From JANPPS01 sp964242575 (GTDB taxonomy: Bacteria; Pseudomonadota; Alphaproteobacteria; Acetobacterales; Acetobacteraceae): a stretch of 64,000 bases of DNA. The position numbers and the translations under genes are program-made. Each line of letters opens with the position of its first letter. Within the stretch, counting starts at the first letter, position 1. Below the pieces are notes generated by a model that worked only from the letters and a program-made list of their open reading frames with translations, was not told the origin of the DNA and did no database searches. The stretch spans positions 1-64,000 of the forward strand of contig CAXTCN010000013.1 in assembly GCA_964242575.1 (NCBI GenBank), in the 5' to 3' direction. Shown piece after piece: positions 7,765 through 16,570 of the stretch.

Positions 7765-8447
7765 CAGGCGCGGCGGATGAGCATGAGGCCGCAGCCGAAC
7801 GCCCGTGCCCGGCCGAACCCCGCCGCCAGCGCCGACAGGAAGGCGGCCGGGTCCGTCACGGTCAGCAGGCCCGTGAAGTCGAGCTGGCCGAAGCGTGCGG
7901 GCCTGGTGCCGTCGCGGGGGATACGGACCGTTTCGTAGCCGTCCACGGCGGTCCCGTTATCCGGGGCGAAGCCGTGCGCGGCGCCCTGGCGGTGTAGCCA
8001 GGCGCACCCGGCCGATGCCACCGTCTCCAGCCGCGCCCCGGCCCGCTGTCCTTCCGGCAAGGCATGAAGTGCATCCATCACCACGTCGTGCCGCTTGCCG
8101 CGCCGGCCCGACGCCTCGCTGCGGGCCACAACGGCGTTGGCGCGCAACGAGAACCGCAACCGGTCGCCCACCGCCAGCGCCGGCTCGAATGGCGTGGCGT
8201 CCACGTCGAACAGGTCCGGCATCGGGGTCGGCGCGCGGGCGGACAGGGCCATGAAGCGGCCGGGCTTTTCCTCCCGCCACAGGAAGTCGCGTTGCCGGTC
8301 CGGCCCGTCGGCGAACAAGGCCCACACCAGACGGTGCGCGGCGGCGGTGCGCGCGCCCCCTTTGTCCGGCACCAGCAGCCGCGCGAGCGACCCTGTAGCC
8401 GCCGTGTCCCGCCGTAGCCGTGCCCGGCACAGCCACAGGGTGGTCAT
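7764..8447 (-). CDS. cas6e: crRNA endoribonuclease Cas6e (CasE)
   Basis: This 227-aa protein cuts the pre-crRNA at the repeat hairpin and stays bound as part of Cascade. The N-terminus MTTLWLCRARLRRD and the AAHRLVWALFAD motif (with the candidate catalytic His) fit CasE. The C-terminal glycine-rich strand GFGRARAFGCGLMLIRR is the hallmark RNA-binding loop of RAMP proteins. The ATG at 8445-8447 overlaps the cas5e stop by 4 bp (ATGA) and was preferred over a longer frame starting at 8531, which would lie inside cas5e. Confidence 0.95.
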   Translation of the reverse strand: MTTLWLCRARLRRDTAATGSLARLLVPDKGGARTAAAHRLVWALFADGPDRQRDFLWREEKPGRFMALSARAPTPMPDLFDVDATPFEPALAVGDRLRFSLRANAVVARSEASGRRGKRHDVVMDALHALPEGQRAGARLETVASAGCAWLHRQGAAHGFAPDNGTAVDGYETVRIPRDGTRPARFGQLDFTGLLTVTDPAAFLSALAAGFGRARAFGCGLMLIRRA

Positions 8448-9223
8448 GGCTCCGCATCCATCATGGGCTCTGTCGTGGACTTCGGGGCAGGAAGCGCCTC
8501 GATCACCTCCGTCCGCAGGTCGAACTGCCACAGGCGGCGGGAGCGCGGCTGGTCGCGCCGGGTTTCCTGCCGCTGAAGCAGCGATAGGTCGGCGTCCCCG
8601 TCCCAGCGGTCGCGGGCGATGAATTCTTCACCGGCCTTGTCCGCCAAGTGGCGAAACCCCGCTTCTGGTGCAACGCTTGGCCCGGCGCGGTGCCGCCGGG
8701 CCAGCGCCGCACCAGGTCCGGGGGCGTCGTCCAGGGCCGGCGCCAAGGGCAGGCCGAGCGGGCACGCCTTGCGGCCCAAATAGGGTACGAAGCCTGGTGC
8801 CTCCATGGCTGCCGCGATGTCTTCCAATGTCCAGCGCGGGGCGGGGCCGCGCGCCCAAAGGGCCGCCAGGTGCCACGTCCCGGTGCGGTAGTCCCGGCGG
8901 GACAGGATCGTGGCCAGGTCCGGCGCCGCCAGTTCCTCCGCCCGGGTGGCAAAGTGGCGCTTGCCGCGCGTGGGCGGCACCTGGGCGGTGTGGTAATCGG
9001 CCAGCAAACGGCCCGGCGCATAACACAGCAGCGCCAGGCCGTAATCCGCCGCCAGGGCCGTCTGCGCAGCGTCGTCCTCCCGCTCCAGCCCCAGGCAGGC
9101 ACCCAGCAGGCCCAGGATGGCCGAGCGCGCAGGCCGGTCCCAGGTGGGGCGGCGCTCCCCCACGGCGATGGCGCCGAACGACGCGAGCGGCGCCACCAGC
9201 GCGAATGTCAGGAACTGCGCCAT
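8444..9223 (-). CDS. cas5: Cascade subunit Cas5e (CasD)
   Basis: This 259-aa RAMP protein caps the 5' handle of the crRNA in Cascade. The N-terminal strand FLTFALVAPLASFG and the following GERRPTWDRPARSAILGLLGACLGLER are characteristic of CasD. It begins 3 bp after the cas7e stop and overlaps cas6e by 4 bp. The length is a little above the typical 225-250, mainly from a charged C-terminal tail. No defects are seen. Confidence 0.95.
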   Translation of the reverse strand: MAQFLTFALVAPLASFGAIAVGERRPTWDRPARSAILGLLGACLGLEREDDAAQTALAADYGLALLCYAPGRLLADYHTAQVPPTRGKRHFATRAEELAAPDLATILSRRDYRTGTWHLAALWARGPAPRWTLEDIAAAMEAPGFVPYLGRKACPLGLPLAPALDDAPGPGAALARRHRAGPSVAPEAGFRHLADKAGEEFIARDRWDGDADLSLLQRQETRRDQPRSRRLWQFDLRTEVIEALPAPKSTTEPMMDAEP

Positions 9224-9226
9224 TGG

Positions 9227-10279
9227 TCAGGCCTGCGCGAAGGCGACGATCTCGGCCAGGCTGCCTTCGGTGCCGACATGCATGACCTTGTGCTCCGTGC
9301 TGGCCGGACCGTAGGCGGTGTCCAACGCGGCGCGGAACGTCTGCATGGCCTCGATCGAGTCCTCGACCAGGTTCATGCCTGTCACGGGGCGGCTGAACGC
9401 ACCGGCCAGGGTGCGGGGCTGGGCGTCGCCTCGCTCGGCCAGCACGTATTGGGCGCGGCCGTGCGCGGCGTAGCTGTTCTGCTTGCCGCTGGGGGCCGTC
9501 GTGGCGGCAGCCTCCGCCAGCGCGCCCAGGGCGGTGGCGGCCAGCTCCGCCGCGCGTGCGTCGCCGCCCAGGTTCTTCAGCAGCAGGACGCGGTCGATGC
9601 ACAGGTACAAGTAGAACACACCGGAGCCGAACGCAGCCTCGCCCAGGAAGCCGGCGCCGGCATCTTCGGAGGGCCGCTTCAGGTCGTCCACAGCGGTGTA
9701 GTAGTCATCCTCGACCGTTACGCGGTGGGTGGTGATGGCGTGTGCAACCTGGGCGGCGGCCTCGCGGTTGTAGCCGGGGTCGTTGGCCAGCATCCGGCCG
9801 AACAGGGCAATGTCGGCAGCGGTGTCGCTGGTGCGGAGCAGGCCGGCGGTCTTGCGGTCAATGGCCTCGCCCGATGTGGCGGTGCGCTCAGCTAGCGCCA
9901 TCGCCGCCGCGCGCTCTTCCGGCGCGATGAAGGCGAGCTGCTCAATGCGGGTGGGGTTCGGGTCCTTCTCGTCCTTCAACTTGCCGAACACCTCTGCGAC
10001 CTCGCGCGCTACCTTGCGGGCACGCTCCAATGGCACCTGGCGTTCGAGCAGGTGGGCCTGCACGTCGTCGCCCAGCCGCTGCGTGCGTTCGCCCATGTGC
10101 CCGGCCAGGGCGTGCTTGAACACGTCCGAGGTGCGCCAGGCACGCTTGAGCGCCTGAGACGACAGGCGCAGCCGGGGGGCGCCGCCGACAATGGCGGTCT
10201 TGGGGCGGCCAGTATCGTCGCGGTTCAGGTTTGCGGGCGGGAAGAAAGTCAGCAGGTGCAGTTGCAGGAAGCGGCTCAT
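9227..10279 (-). CDS. cas7e: Cascade backbone subunit Cas7e (CasC/Cse4)
   Basis: This 350-aa protein forms the six-copy backbone that holds the crRNA spacer. The start MSRFLQLHLLTFFPPANLNRDDTGRPKTAIVGG...RLSSQALKRAWR is the conserved Cas7e head (NLNRDD and SSQxxKRAxR). It overlaps the cse2 stop by 4 bp. The length is typical for the family. Its DNA continues the uniformly GC-rich composition of the cas operon. Confidence 0.96.
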   Translation of the reverse strand: MSRFLQLHLLTFFPPANLNRDDTGRPKTAIVGGAPRLRLSSQALKRAWRTSDVFKHALAGHMGERTQRLGDDVQAHLLERQVPLERARKVAREVAEVFGKLKDEKDPNPTRIEQLAFIAPEERAAAMALAERTATSGEAIDRKTAGLLRTSDTAADIALFGRMLANDPGYNREAAAQVAHAITTHRVTVEDDYYTAVDDLKRPSEDAGAGFLGEAAFGSGVFYLYLCIDRVLLLKNLGGDARAAELAATALGALAEAAATTAPSGKQNSYAAHGRAQYVLAERGDAQPRTLAGAFSRPVTGMNLVEDSIEAMQTFRAALDTAYGPASTEHKVMHVGTEGSLAEIVAFAQA

Positions 10280-10818
10280 GGGTGGGCGTCCTTGGCGGCG
10301 GCGGCGGGAGAGGGAGCAGCGTTCCAGTATTCGAGAATCCAGCGGGTCCGGCGGGCGTCGGTCCAGTCCAGCAGCGCCGCCGCCAGGTCGCGCGCAGGCA
10401 GGACGGCCCCGGCGATGGCCACGAGACGTCGGAGCGCAACTAGGCGCTCGTCGGCGCCGTCCGCCTCCATCACGCGGCGGAAGCGCAGCGGCTTGAGCAG
10501 GGCGGTTTCAGGCCTTTCCAGGCTTTCAGGGCCAACCAGGCGGGCGACGGTGCCGGGTGCGTCGCCGCGCACGTGGGCCAGCACGGCGGCAGCAAGGCCT
10601 ACGGTAATCAGGTCGTCGGGCCTGGTCGCCCTCACGGTTTGGAACAGCAGCAGCGTAGCCTCGTCCTGCATGGCTTCCGCGATAGAGCCGCAGCGGCGCA
10701 GCCGGGCCAGGGCGGCGCGGTTTCCCGCACGATCTTCGGGGCGTTTCGCCGTGGGGTCGGGCTGCAAGGCCCGCCACCAAGTGAAGGCGAGATAGCCGGC
10801 GTCTTTGGCGGGAATCAT
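10276..10818 (-). CDS. cse2: Cascade small subunit Cse2 (CasB/Cas11)
   Basis: This 180-aa all-helical protein forms the dimer in the belly of Cascade that stabilises the displaced DNA strand. Evidence is the position between cse1 and cas7e, the size, and the Cse2-type pattern (WWRALQPD...RAGNRAALARLRRCGSIAEAM near the start, RRVMEADGADERLVALRRLV in the middle). It overlaps both neighbours by 4 bp (ATGA type). Cse2 is poorly conserved in sequence, so the call leans partly on context. Confidence 0.92.
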   Translation of the reverse strand: MIPAKDAGYLAFTWWRALQPDPTAKRPEDRAGNRAALARLRRCGSIAEAMQDEATLLLFQTVRATRPDDLITVGLAAAVLAHVRGDAPGTVARLVGPESLERPETALLKPLRFRRVMEADGADERLVALRRLVAIAGAVLPARDLAAALLDWTDARRTRWILEYWNAAPSPAAAAKDAHP

Positions 10819-12467
10819 GGCTTGCGCCCCTTCTTGGCAGCCTTGGTTTCGACAGGCGGCAGGCCCAGCGCCTCAAACAGCGCCGCGCCGTCCTTGCCAT
10901 AGCCGCTGAGCGCGAGGCCGAGGGTACGGCGGGCACGCAGCAGGCGCCGGATGCCTTCGTCGGAACGTGGCAGGGTGGCGCCGTCGGCTCCCAGCGGCGC
11001 GGCATCGTCGAACAGGTCCAGTGCCAGGCCGCGCAGCCGGACGCGCCAAGCCTCCGGTTCCGGTCCCAGGTCTGCGCCAGAGCGGCTGGTCTCGCGGGCA
11101 AGCGCGTCGTGGAACGCGGCCTCCGTCCCGCCCCACACCTGTTCGCGCGTGGCGGACAGCAATTCCCAGTCCAGCTTGACGGAGGCGCCGGGGCTGAACA
11201 GCGCGTCCCGCACGGCCCGGCGCAGCAGCCCGGCGGCCAAGTCGGCCGCGCGCACCAGGTTGCGGGCCAGGCGGTCCACCCGCGCCCGCACCTCCGGGTT
11301 CGGAATGGCGGGCAGCGGCAGCTCGCTTTCCACGAAGCCGCGCGCCTTCATGTTGTCCATGTCGTAGCCGGCGGCGAGCAGCCGGTCCTCCATGTGCCGC
11401 AGGTCGTTGCCGCGGCCCCACGCGTCGCCGGCGCGCTGGTTGCGCCAGGTGTCCACGGCCGGAGCGGGCATGCGCAGCCCGTCGCGTTCCGCGACCACCA
11501 GGCCGAGCCAGTTTCGGTAGCCGATGCCGCCGGGCTGGGGGTGAACGGGCAGGATCTCGGTGTTCGGCTTGACCCGGTAGCGTGGGGTCAGCGGGTGCGC
11601 GTCACCCCAGCCAAGGTAGTTGGCGCCCTGGGGCCGCTGCCGCCAGCTTGGCACGCGTACGCCGTCGGGCATGCCCGTCAGGCCGCACGGGGCGGGCGGG
11701 TCGCATGGCATGAAGTCCAAGCGGATGCGGCGCGGCATCCCCCACCACGCCTGCAATGGGTGTGCTGTTTCAGGCGTGACGATGCGGGCGTTGTTGAGGG
11801 TGACGGTGGGGACCAGCCAGGGAAAGATACGCGGCAAGTCGGCCGGGTCCGTCGGCACGTCCATCATCGGCACGTTGGCCCAGACTAGGTGCCACAGGGA
11901 GGGCTGCGCGCCGGGCAGCACGAGCGTGGTCAGCGGCCCGCCGCCGCGCAGCCCCGTGCGGTTACCGGCGCCCCCCGCGGGCGCCCAGGACTGGAAGGTG
12001 TAGAGCGCGATGGCCGCGGCCGGCCGGCCCAGCGCGGTGGCCTGGCCACGGTGCACCAGCAGATCGGTATTCTTCTTCACGGTGCTGTCGCCAGGCGCCT
12101 CGATCAGCAGGCGCTCCGCCGGTTCGGCACCGGACACGAGGTTCTCCGGGTCTTGCAGGAAACGCGGGCCGTCGCCGTCCAGCTCGAAAGCGTGAGCATA
12201 GGGGGCGAAGGCTGCCGCGAGTGCCTCGGGGGTGGGCGGCGCACGCCACCACTCAAGCCAAGCTTGGTTGTCCTCCGGCGGGCAGGTCGTGGCCAGCAAG
12301 CCTGTCAGCAGCTCCAGCGTGGCGACGCGAAAGTCAGCGCGGGGCCAGTCCACAGCGATGACTGGGTCGGTATCCCAGCCGTCAGTCACTTCAATGGGTG
12401 CAATGGTGACCCTACTCCCGTGCTGGCGCAACACGGGAATCCAGGGGTCAGTGATGAGATTGAGCAC
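10815..12467 (-). CDS. cse1: Cascade large subunit Cse1 (CasA/Cas8e)
   Basis: This 550-aa protein recognises the PAM and recruits Cas3. It starts MLNLITDPWIPVL, the invariant Cse1 head, and has the L1-loop segment NRTGLRGGGPLTTLV near residue 180. A four-helix C-terminal region with RRLLRARRTLGLALSGYGKDG precedes the lysine-rich end. It is the first gene of the main cas operon. A TATACT -10-like box lies on the minus strand near 12505-12510, and two inverted repeats lie in the upstream gap, so expression may be separate from cas3. Confidence 0.96.
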   Translation of the reverse strand: MLNLITDPWIPVLRQHGSRVTIAPIEVTDGWDTDPVIAVDWPRADFRVATLELLTGLLATTCPPEDNQAWLEWWRAPPTPEALAAAFAPYAHAFELDGDGPRFLQDPENLVSGAEPAERLLIEAPGDSTVKKNTDLLVHRGQATALGRPAAAIALYTFQSWAPAGGAGNRTGLRGGGPLTTLVLPGAQPSLWHLVWANVPMMDVPTDPADLPRIFPWLVPTVTLNNARIVTPETAHPLQAWWGMPRRIRLDFMPCDPPAPCGLTGMPDGVRVPSWRQRPQGANYLGWGDAHPLTPRYRVKPNTEILPVHPQPGGIGYRNWLGLVVAERDGLRMPAPAVDTWRNQRAGDAWGRGNDLRHMEDRLLAAGYDMDNMKARGFVESELPLPAIPNPEVRARVDRLARNLVRAADLAAGLLRRAVRDALFSPGASVKLDWELLSATREQVWGGTEAAFHDALARETSRSGADLGPEPEAWRVRLRGLALDLFDDAAPLGADGATLPRSDEGIRRLLRARRTLGLALSGYGKDGAALFEALGLPPVETKAAKKGRKP

Positions 12468-12600
12468 GCGGGCGCTCCGTAGCTCGACGGCTGGTAAGCC
12501 GTGAAGTATAAGACGAAGCCGTGTTTTAAAACGTGGCTAGGAGAAGCGCGGGCTTAGCCCGCGTTGAGCAGGTAAGATGAGCGTTACATGCACGTTGCAC
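12468..12600 (-). promoter_or_regulatory. Upstream region of cse1 with two inverted repeats
   Basis: Two palindromes lie upstream of cse1: ACGGCT (12487-12492) with AGCCGT (12497-12502), and CGCGGGCT (12547-12554) with AGCCCGCG (12556-12563). Between them an AT-rich stretch contains a minus-strand TATACT (12505-12510) that could be a -10 box. No clear -35 is seen. The layout suits a repressed promoter, but no regulator is recognised nearby. Confidence 0.4.
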
Positions 12601-12634
12601 CCCCTCTTTGTCATACCAGTGAGACCCTGTTCAG

Positions 12635-12664
12635 GGGCTTGTCGGGCTGCAACCCGACAAGCCC
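12635..12664. terminator. Strong 12-bp stem hairpin between cas3 and cse1
   Basis: GGGCTTGTCGGG (12635-12646) pairs perfectly with CCCGACAAGCCC (12653-12664) around a six-base loop. It sits downstream of cas3 on the minus strand, so it probably ends or attenuates the cas3 transcript before cse1. There is no T-run, so a factor-independent stop would be imperfect. Confidence 0.5.
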
Positions 12665-12768
12665 TCTCCCGATACACAAACTTAAATCTGGCACAAGAAA
12701 CTTATTTCGAACTTAAATTCAGCATGACCACTTTAATCATGAGCTCTGAGCAGAGCGTAACCGCTTCG

Positions 12769-12840
12769 CCCCGTATCCCCGCATGTGCAGGGAACACTTT
12801 CGAGCGTAAGTCCACCAGGACCACGGTTCATCCCAACACG
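12769..12840 (-). CRISPR. Decayed two-repeat CRISPR remnant between cas3 and cse1
   Basis: Bases 12775-12797 match the inner and 3' part of the main repeat at 20 of 23 positions (ATCCCCGC, then GTGC, then GGGAACAC). About 26 bases later, 12824-12834 reads CGGTTCATCCC, followed directly by AACACG. This is a second repeat whose palindromic stem has been deleted. Orientation is the same as in the main array. It lies immediately beyond the cas3 stop. This is the trace of an older or second array at this site. Confidence 0.7.
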
Positions 12841-12845
12841 AGCAG

Positions 12846-15476
12846 CTACATCAGCAGCCCTATCCGCGGGTCGTAGCGCAGGGTCGCCGCAATGCCGGCT
12901 TCCGTCTGCACCGTCAACGTATAGCCATCCATCGCCGGTGTCAGCACCGCCAGCAGCATGTGCGGATCATCGCGCTCCCACCGCCCCCAGCCAGCCCGCG
13001 CCTTGGCCACAGCCACTTCCAACCCGGGCGGCACCGTGCATGCGATCACGCGATAGGCGGACACTGCCACCTCCGACAGTGACCAGGCGCGGCTGAGCAT
13101 ATCCGCTTCCGCATACGGCACCACCTCCCCATCCCGGTCCAGCGCCAGCCGCAGCGTTACCTGCTCGCGTTCTTGTAGCCGGGTCGGGGTGATCGTGTCG
13201 GGCTCCCATGCCCCGTTCTGCCGCGTGTAGCCCTTGGCGAACGCCAGCACGTTCTGCCGTCCCAGCTCCGTCGCGGCCTTCGCCTTGCCTTCGGCCTCCT
13301 GCGTGTCGCGCGCCAGGCCAGCCGGCACGCATTCGCCATCTGCGGCAGCTTCCAGCAACGGGCGCATGTCGCCGGGCGTGGCCAGGGCACCGGCCGCGAA
13401 CAGCTTGCGGGCGCCGCGCCATAGCAGCGCGGGGTCATGATACACGGCGGCGGTGCCCGGCAAGGAACCGCGCACCCAGTCCGGCGCCGGGTCGTCTACC
13501 GGCTCGGGTGACACCACCAGCAGCTCCGGTCCCGGTAGGGGCCGGTTCTCGTTCCGATGCAGATGGCGCCACAGCCGGCCAGCCCGTTGGATCAACAGAT
13601 CAACCGGGGCCAGGTCGGTGCACAGCAGATCGAAGTCCAGGTCCAGGCTCTGTTCCACCACCTGAGTCGCCACCAGCACGCCCTGGCGCGCTTCCCCCGC
13701 GCTGTCACGGCCGAAGCAGCGCATCACCTCCGCCTCTACGGCCAGGCGGTCCGTCATCGCGAAGCGAGCGTGGAACACCATCGGCTTCAGTCCTTCCACA
13801 CGCAGCGCCTCGGCCGCGGCCAGCGCATCGTCCACCGTGTTGCGGACCCAGGCGACGGCGGCGCCCGCCCGAGCCGCGGCAGCCACCCGAGCCAACGCCG
13901 CTACCGCATCAGGCAAGCGCGTCACCGTCACGCGCCGGGCCAAGCCGTCGCGCAGAGCACAAGGCTGCTCTGTAACCGCATCTGCGCTTGCCAGGGTGGC
14001 CAGGGGATACGCCGTTTCAGCCAAGGGCGCCGCCTGGCCGCCCAGCCCATCCCGGAACGCATCGACCAGCTTCTTGCGGACGGCGTGCGGCAGGGTGGCC
14101 GACAGCAGGATGCACGACCCGCCAAGCGCGGCATGGAAACGCAGCAACTCCACCAGCTCGCGCTGCATGTAGGCGTCAAACGCATGCGCCTCATCCACGA
14201 TCAGCACCTTGCCCTTCAGCCCTTGCAGCCGAAGTGCGGCATGGCGCACGGGCAGCACGGCAAGCAGCGCCTGGTCGATCGTGCCCACGCCGAACTGCGC
14301 CAGCAAGGAACGCCGCCGGTCCTCGGCCAGCCAGGTGGCGCAATGCGCTTCCGACGGGGTGTCCGCAGGATCGGCCGCCTCTCGGCCCCGCGGCGGCGCC
14401 CCACCCTCCATGGCAGCAGCGAATCGCGGGTCCAGCGCGGCGCGGCGGTGCGCCAGGGCCAGGGATGGCCTTGCATCGGTCGCGAACAGGCCACGGTAGC
14501 TGTCCGCCATGCGCGCGAACATCGCGTTGGCGGTGGCCATGGTCGGCAACGCCAGGAACACACCCCAGGCTCGGTCGAAGGCCAACAGCCGATGCGCCAG
14601 GGTGATCGCGGCTTCCGTCTTGCCGCTGCCAGTCACGTCTTCGATCACCGCCAGCACCGGCCCCCGCGGCAGGGATACGTTTTCGGCCCAGTGCTGGATA
14701 GGCGAAGGCGCGTCGATGCGGGGAAACAGTCCGCGGATACCAGTGAAGCGCGCCGCCGGGGCCGCTGCCAGCCCGGCCGCGGCTAGGGCGCCGGCAGCGC
14801 GCGGCAGCGCATGGTCCCACAGGTAGGCAGCCGGGTTCGCAACTGCCTCGATCGGCACATACGAGAACCAGGCCTGGCGGGAGCCGACCCAGTCCGCCAG
14901 GGTCACGGCGCCTGCCAAATCCCAACCCAGCCGCTGCACCGCCCTTCGGCCCGGCGGAATGTCCAGCGGGGGCGGGCGGAACACGTCCAGCATGGCGGCC
15001 ATGAAGCCTTGCGCCGCATCCAGGCACGCTGGGTCTGGAGTGGGGGGCATGTGGCCGGGGTCCACGGGACGGCCATGGTGCCCGGCCAGCGCCTGGAACA
15101 GGAAGGCAAGATCGCCGTCGAGCCAGCCCCGGACGGGATGTTGGCCTGGCGGCAACACGGGGTCCAGCTCGTCGGCCAACGCTTTGAGCAGATGGTAGCC
15201 CAGCACGTCGTGCCGGGCACCCGGCAGCGGGTCGGCGGGCGGCGGTCCCAGAACGGCGGCCGGCCAGTGTTCGGGCACCACGGATTGGAAAGTGCGCGAG
15301 AACTTGCCGATATCATGCAGGGCAACCAGGAAGCCCAAGGTCCGCCGGGGCAGGACCGTGGCGGTCGGGTGCGGCAGCAGCATGGCCACGGCAGCTACGT
15401 CCAGGGAATGCGCTGCAAGTGGATGCATCCGCGTGGTGCTACATTCGGTGGGGCGTGCCTTGCCCCAGAACCACAT
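12846..15476 (-). CDS. cas3: CRISPR helicase-nuclease Cas3 (HD plus DExH)
   Basis: This 876-aa protein unwinds and degrades the target after Cascade binding. The N-terminal HD nuclease shows MHPLAAHSLD, then LHDIGKF (His54-Asp55) and AGHHGRP. The helicase part has Walker A TGSGKTE (282-288), DEAH (428-431), SAT (459-461) and motif VI QRAGRLWRH (630-638). The length is typical for I-E Cas3 (about 880). It is separated from cse1 by 378 bp with its own terminator-like hairpin and the CRISPR remnant, so it is probably transcribed on its own. All catalytic motifs are intact, so interference should work. Confidence 0.97.
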   Translation of the reverse strand: MWFWGKARPTECSTTRMHPLAAHSLDVAAVAMLLPHPTATVLPRRTLGFLVALHDIGKFSRTFQSVVPEHWPAAVLGPPPADPLPGARHDVLGYHLLKALADELDPVLPPGQHPVRGWLDGDLAFLFQALAGHHGRPVDPGHMPPTPDPACLDAAQGFMAAMLDVFRPPPLDIPPGRRAVQRLGWDLAGAVTLADWVGSRQAWFSYVPIEAVANPAAYLWDHALPRAAGALAAAGLAAAPAARFTGIRGLFPRIDAPSPIQHWAENVSLPRGPVLAVIEDVTGSGKTEAAITLAHRLLAFDRAWGVFLALPTMATANAMFARMADSYRGLFATDARPSLALAHRRAALDPRFAAAMEGGAPPRGREAADPADTPSEAHCATWLAEDRRRSLLAQFGVGTIDQALLAVLPVRHAALRLQGLKGKVLIVDEAHAFDAYMQRELVELLRFHAALGGSCILLSATLPHAVRKKLVDAFRDGLGGQAAPLAETAYPLATLASADAVTEQPCALRDGLARRVTVTRLPDAVAALARVAAAARAGAAVAWVRNTVDDALAAAEALRVEGLKPMVFHARFAMTDRLAVEAEVMRCFGRDSAGEARQGVLVATQVVEQSLDLDFDLLCTDLAPVDLLIQRAGRLWRHLHRNENRPLPGPELLVVSPEPVDDPAPDWVRGSLPGTAAVYHDPALLWRGARKLFAAGALATPGDMRPLLEAAADGECVPAGLARDTQEAEGKAKAATELGRQNVLAFAKGYTRQNGAWEPDTITPTRLQEREQVTLRLALDRDGEVVPYAEADMLSRAWSLSEVAVSAYRVIACTVPPGLEVAVAKARAGWGRWERDDPHMLLAVLTPAMDGYTLTVQTEAGIAATLRYDPRIGLLM

Positions 15477-15641
15477 CCAAGGTGCGATCAGCCTGCGATC
15501 TCCCGCGCTTGAACCTGCTTCTCAAAGCTTACCAGCACTCGCCTGAGCGGAGAGGCTAGGGCGTGCTTTGGAACAGATCAAGAACTATGGTTGGAGAGCC
15601 CGACGGGCATGGGCCGGTTCAGCCGTGCGCTGCACGGTTAG

Positions 15642-15881
15642 CTAGTCCTCCATCATGCGCTCAGTTGCCTCGGCCGGCGTGCCGATGAACGTGCGTCCCG
15701 TATGGTCCTGGACCGCGACATAGCCGCCGGTCAGGAGCTGTTCGCGCAGGTGGTCCAACGCTTGGGCCGCAACGGCGTCGTCCTCGGCATCGCCGCACAC
15801 ATCGGCCCGGAGGGCATCGACAACCCCGGCCGGTGCAAGGCGCGTCCATGGCATCCAAGGTTCCTCCCCGTCAGCTCGCAA
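15642..15881 (-). CDS. Small hypothetical protein
   Basis: This is a frame of 79 codons, or 70 if the ATG at 15852-15854 is used (MPWTRLAPAGVVDALRADV...). Its end reads GGYVAVQDHTGRTFIGTPAEATERMMED, with a strand-turn-strand look and an acidic tail. I do not recognise a family. It points away from the next plus-strand gene and follows 165 bp in which I see no gene. Codon use is like that of the neighbours, so it is probably real. Confidence 0.5.
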   Translation of the reverse strand: MRADGEEPWMPWTRLAPAGVVDALRADVCGDAEDDAVAAQALDHLREQLLTGGYVAVQDHTGRTFIGTPAEATERMMED

Positions 15882-15936
15882 CCATCAAGAGCCAAGACCT
15901 TGATATAGGCTCATAGGCCTAACCGGGAGCAGCACG

Positions 15937-16500
15937 ATGGCGCCCAAACCCAAGAAAGCTTCGCCAACGTGGAGCGACGTCAAGGGAAAAATGGCCGAGT
16001 TCGACCGCGCCGGCCTGCTTGGAACGATCCAGGACCTATACGCCGCCAGCAAGGACACCCGTGCCTTCCTGCACGCACGCTTCGGCCTTGGCCCTGATGT
16101 GCTCGGTCCATACAAGGCCACCATCGACCGCGGGCTTTGGCCTGACCTTACCAGGAACCAGTCAGCATCCGTTGCTACAGCCAAGAAGGCAATTGCGGAC
16201 TACAGGAAGGCCATTGGACAGCCCGACGGACTGGCGGAGCTGATGGTCTTCTACTGCGAGCGGGCCGCAGGCTTCGGCAGCGAGCATGGCTTCCAGGACG
16301 GAGGGTACTTCGACGCGCTGGTGAGGATGTTCGAGCAGGCGCTCACGGCGTCGGTTGCCCTGCCTGCCGAGCGCCGGGAGACGATGCTGCGCCGCTTGGA
16401 CGCAGTGCGCCGCATCAGCCACCGCTTTGGCTATGGGGTGGGGGACGGCATGGATCATCTGCTCGCGAGGCACGCCAGACATGGCGAAGCGTCCGAGTGA
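15937..16500 (+). CDS. Hypothetical protein, DUF6155-like
   Basis: This 187-aa protein begins MAPKPKKASPTWSDVKGKMAEFDRAGLLGTIQDLYAASKDTRAFLHARF. It continues with KKAIADYRKAIGQPDGLAELMVFYCERAAGFGSEHGFQDGGYFDAL. The YRK...LAELM..YCE...F....G pattern recalls the DUF6155 family, for which no function is known. It is predicted mostly helical and cytoplasmic. It has a good ribosome site (GGGAGCAG) and a single clear ATG. It stands alone between small genes at the edge of the catabolic module and ends 30 bp before palindrome copy 1. Confidence 0.6.
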   Translation: MAPKPKKASPTWSDVKGKMAEFDRAGLLGTIQDLYAASKDTRAFLHARFGLGPDVLGPYKATIDRGLWPDLTRNQSASVATAKKAIADYRKAIGQPDGLAELMVFYCERAAGFGSEHGFQDGGYFDALVRMFEQALTASVALPAERRETMLRRLDAVRRISHRFGYGVGDGMDHLLARHARHGEASE

Positions 16501-16530
16501 AAGTGCCTCACGCAAGTAGGTAGGGCTACC

Positions 16531-16559
16531 CTGAAACACTATGAAATACAGTGTAACAG
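16531..16559. repeat. Dispersed 29-bp palindrome, copy 1
   Basis: CTGAAACACTAT, spacer GAAAT, ACAGTGTAACAG. The core ACACTAT/ACAGTGT pairs with one mismatch. It lies between two convergent genes (the DUF6155-like gene and the phosphotriesterase-like gene). Copies 2-4 and a half-copy lie at 21490, 22268, 24495 and 24445. Confidence 0.75.
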
Positions 16560-16570
16560 CCAGTTTGCCG

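Noticed and set aside
8648..9895. Long plus-strand frames antisense to cas5e and cas7e
   Set aside because: They are antisense shadows of well-identified Cascade genes in GC-rich DNA.
12635..12664. The 12-bp hairpin between cas3 and cse1 as another CRISPR repeat
   Set aside because: Its sequence (GGGCTTGTCGGG stem) has no match to the array repeat. A terminator-like role is simpler.
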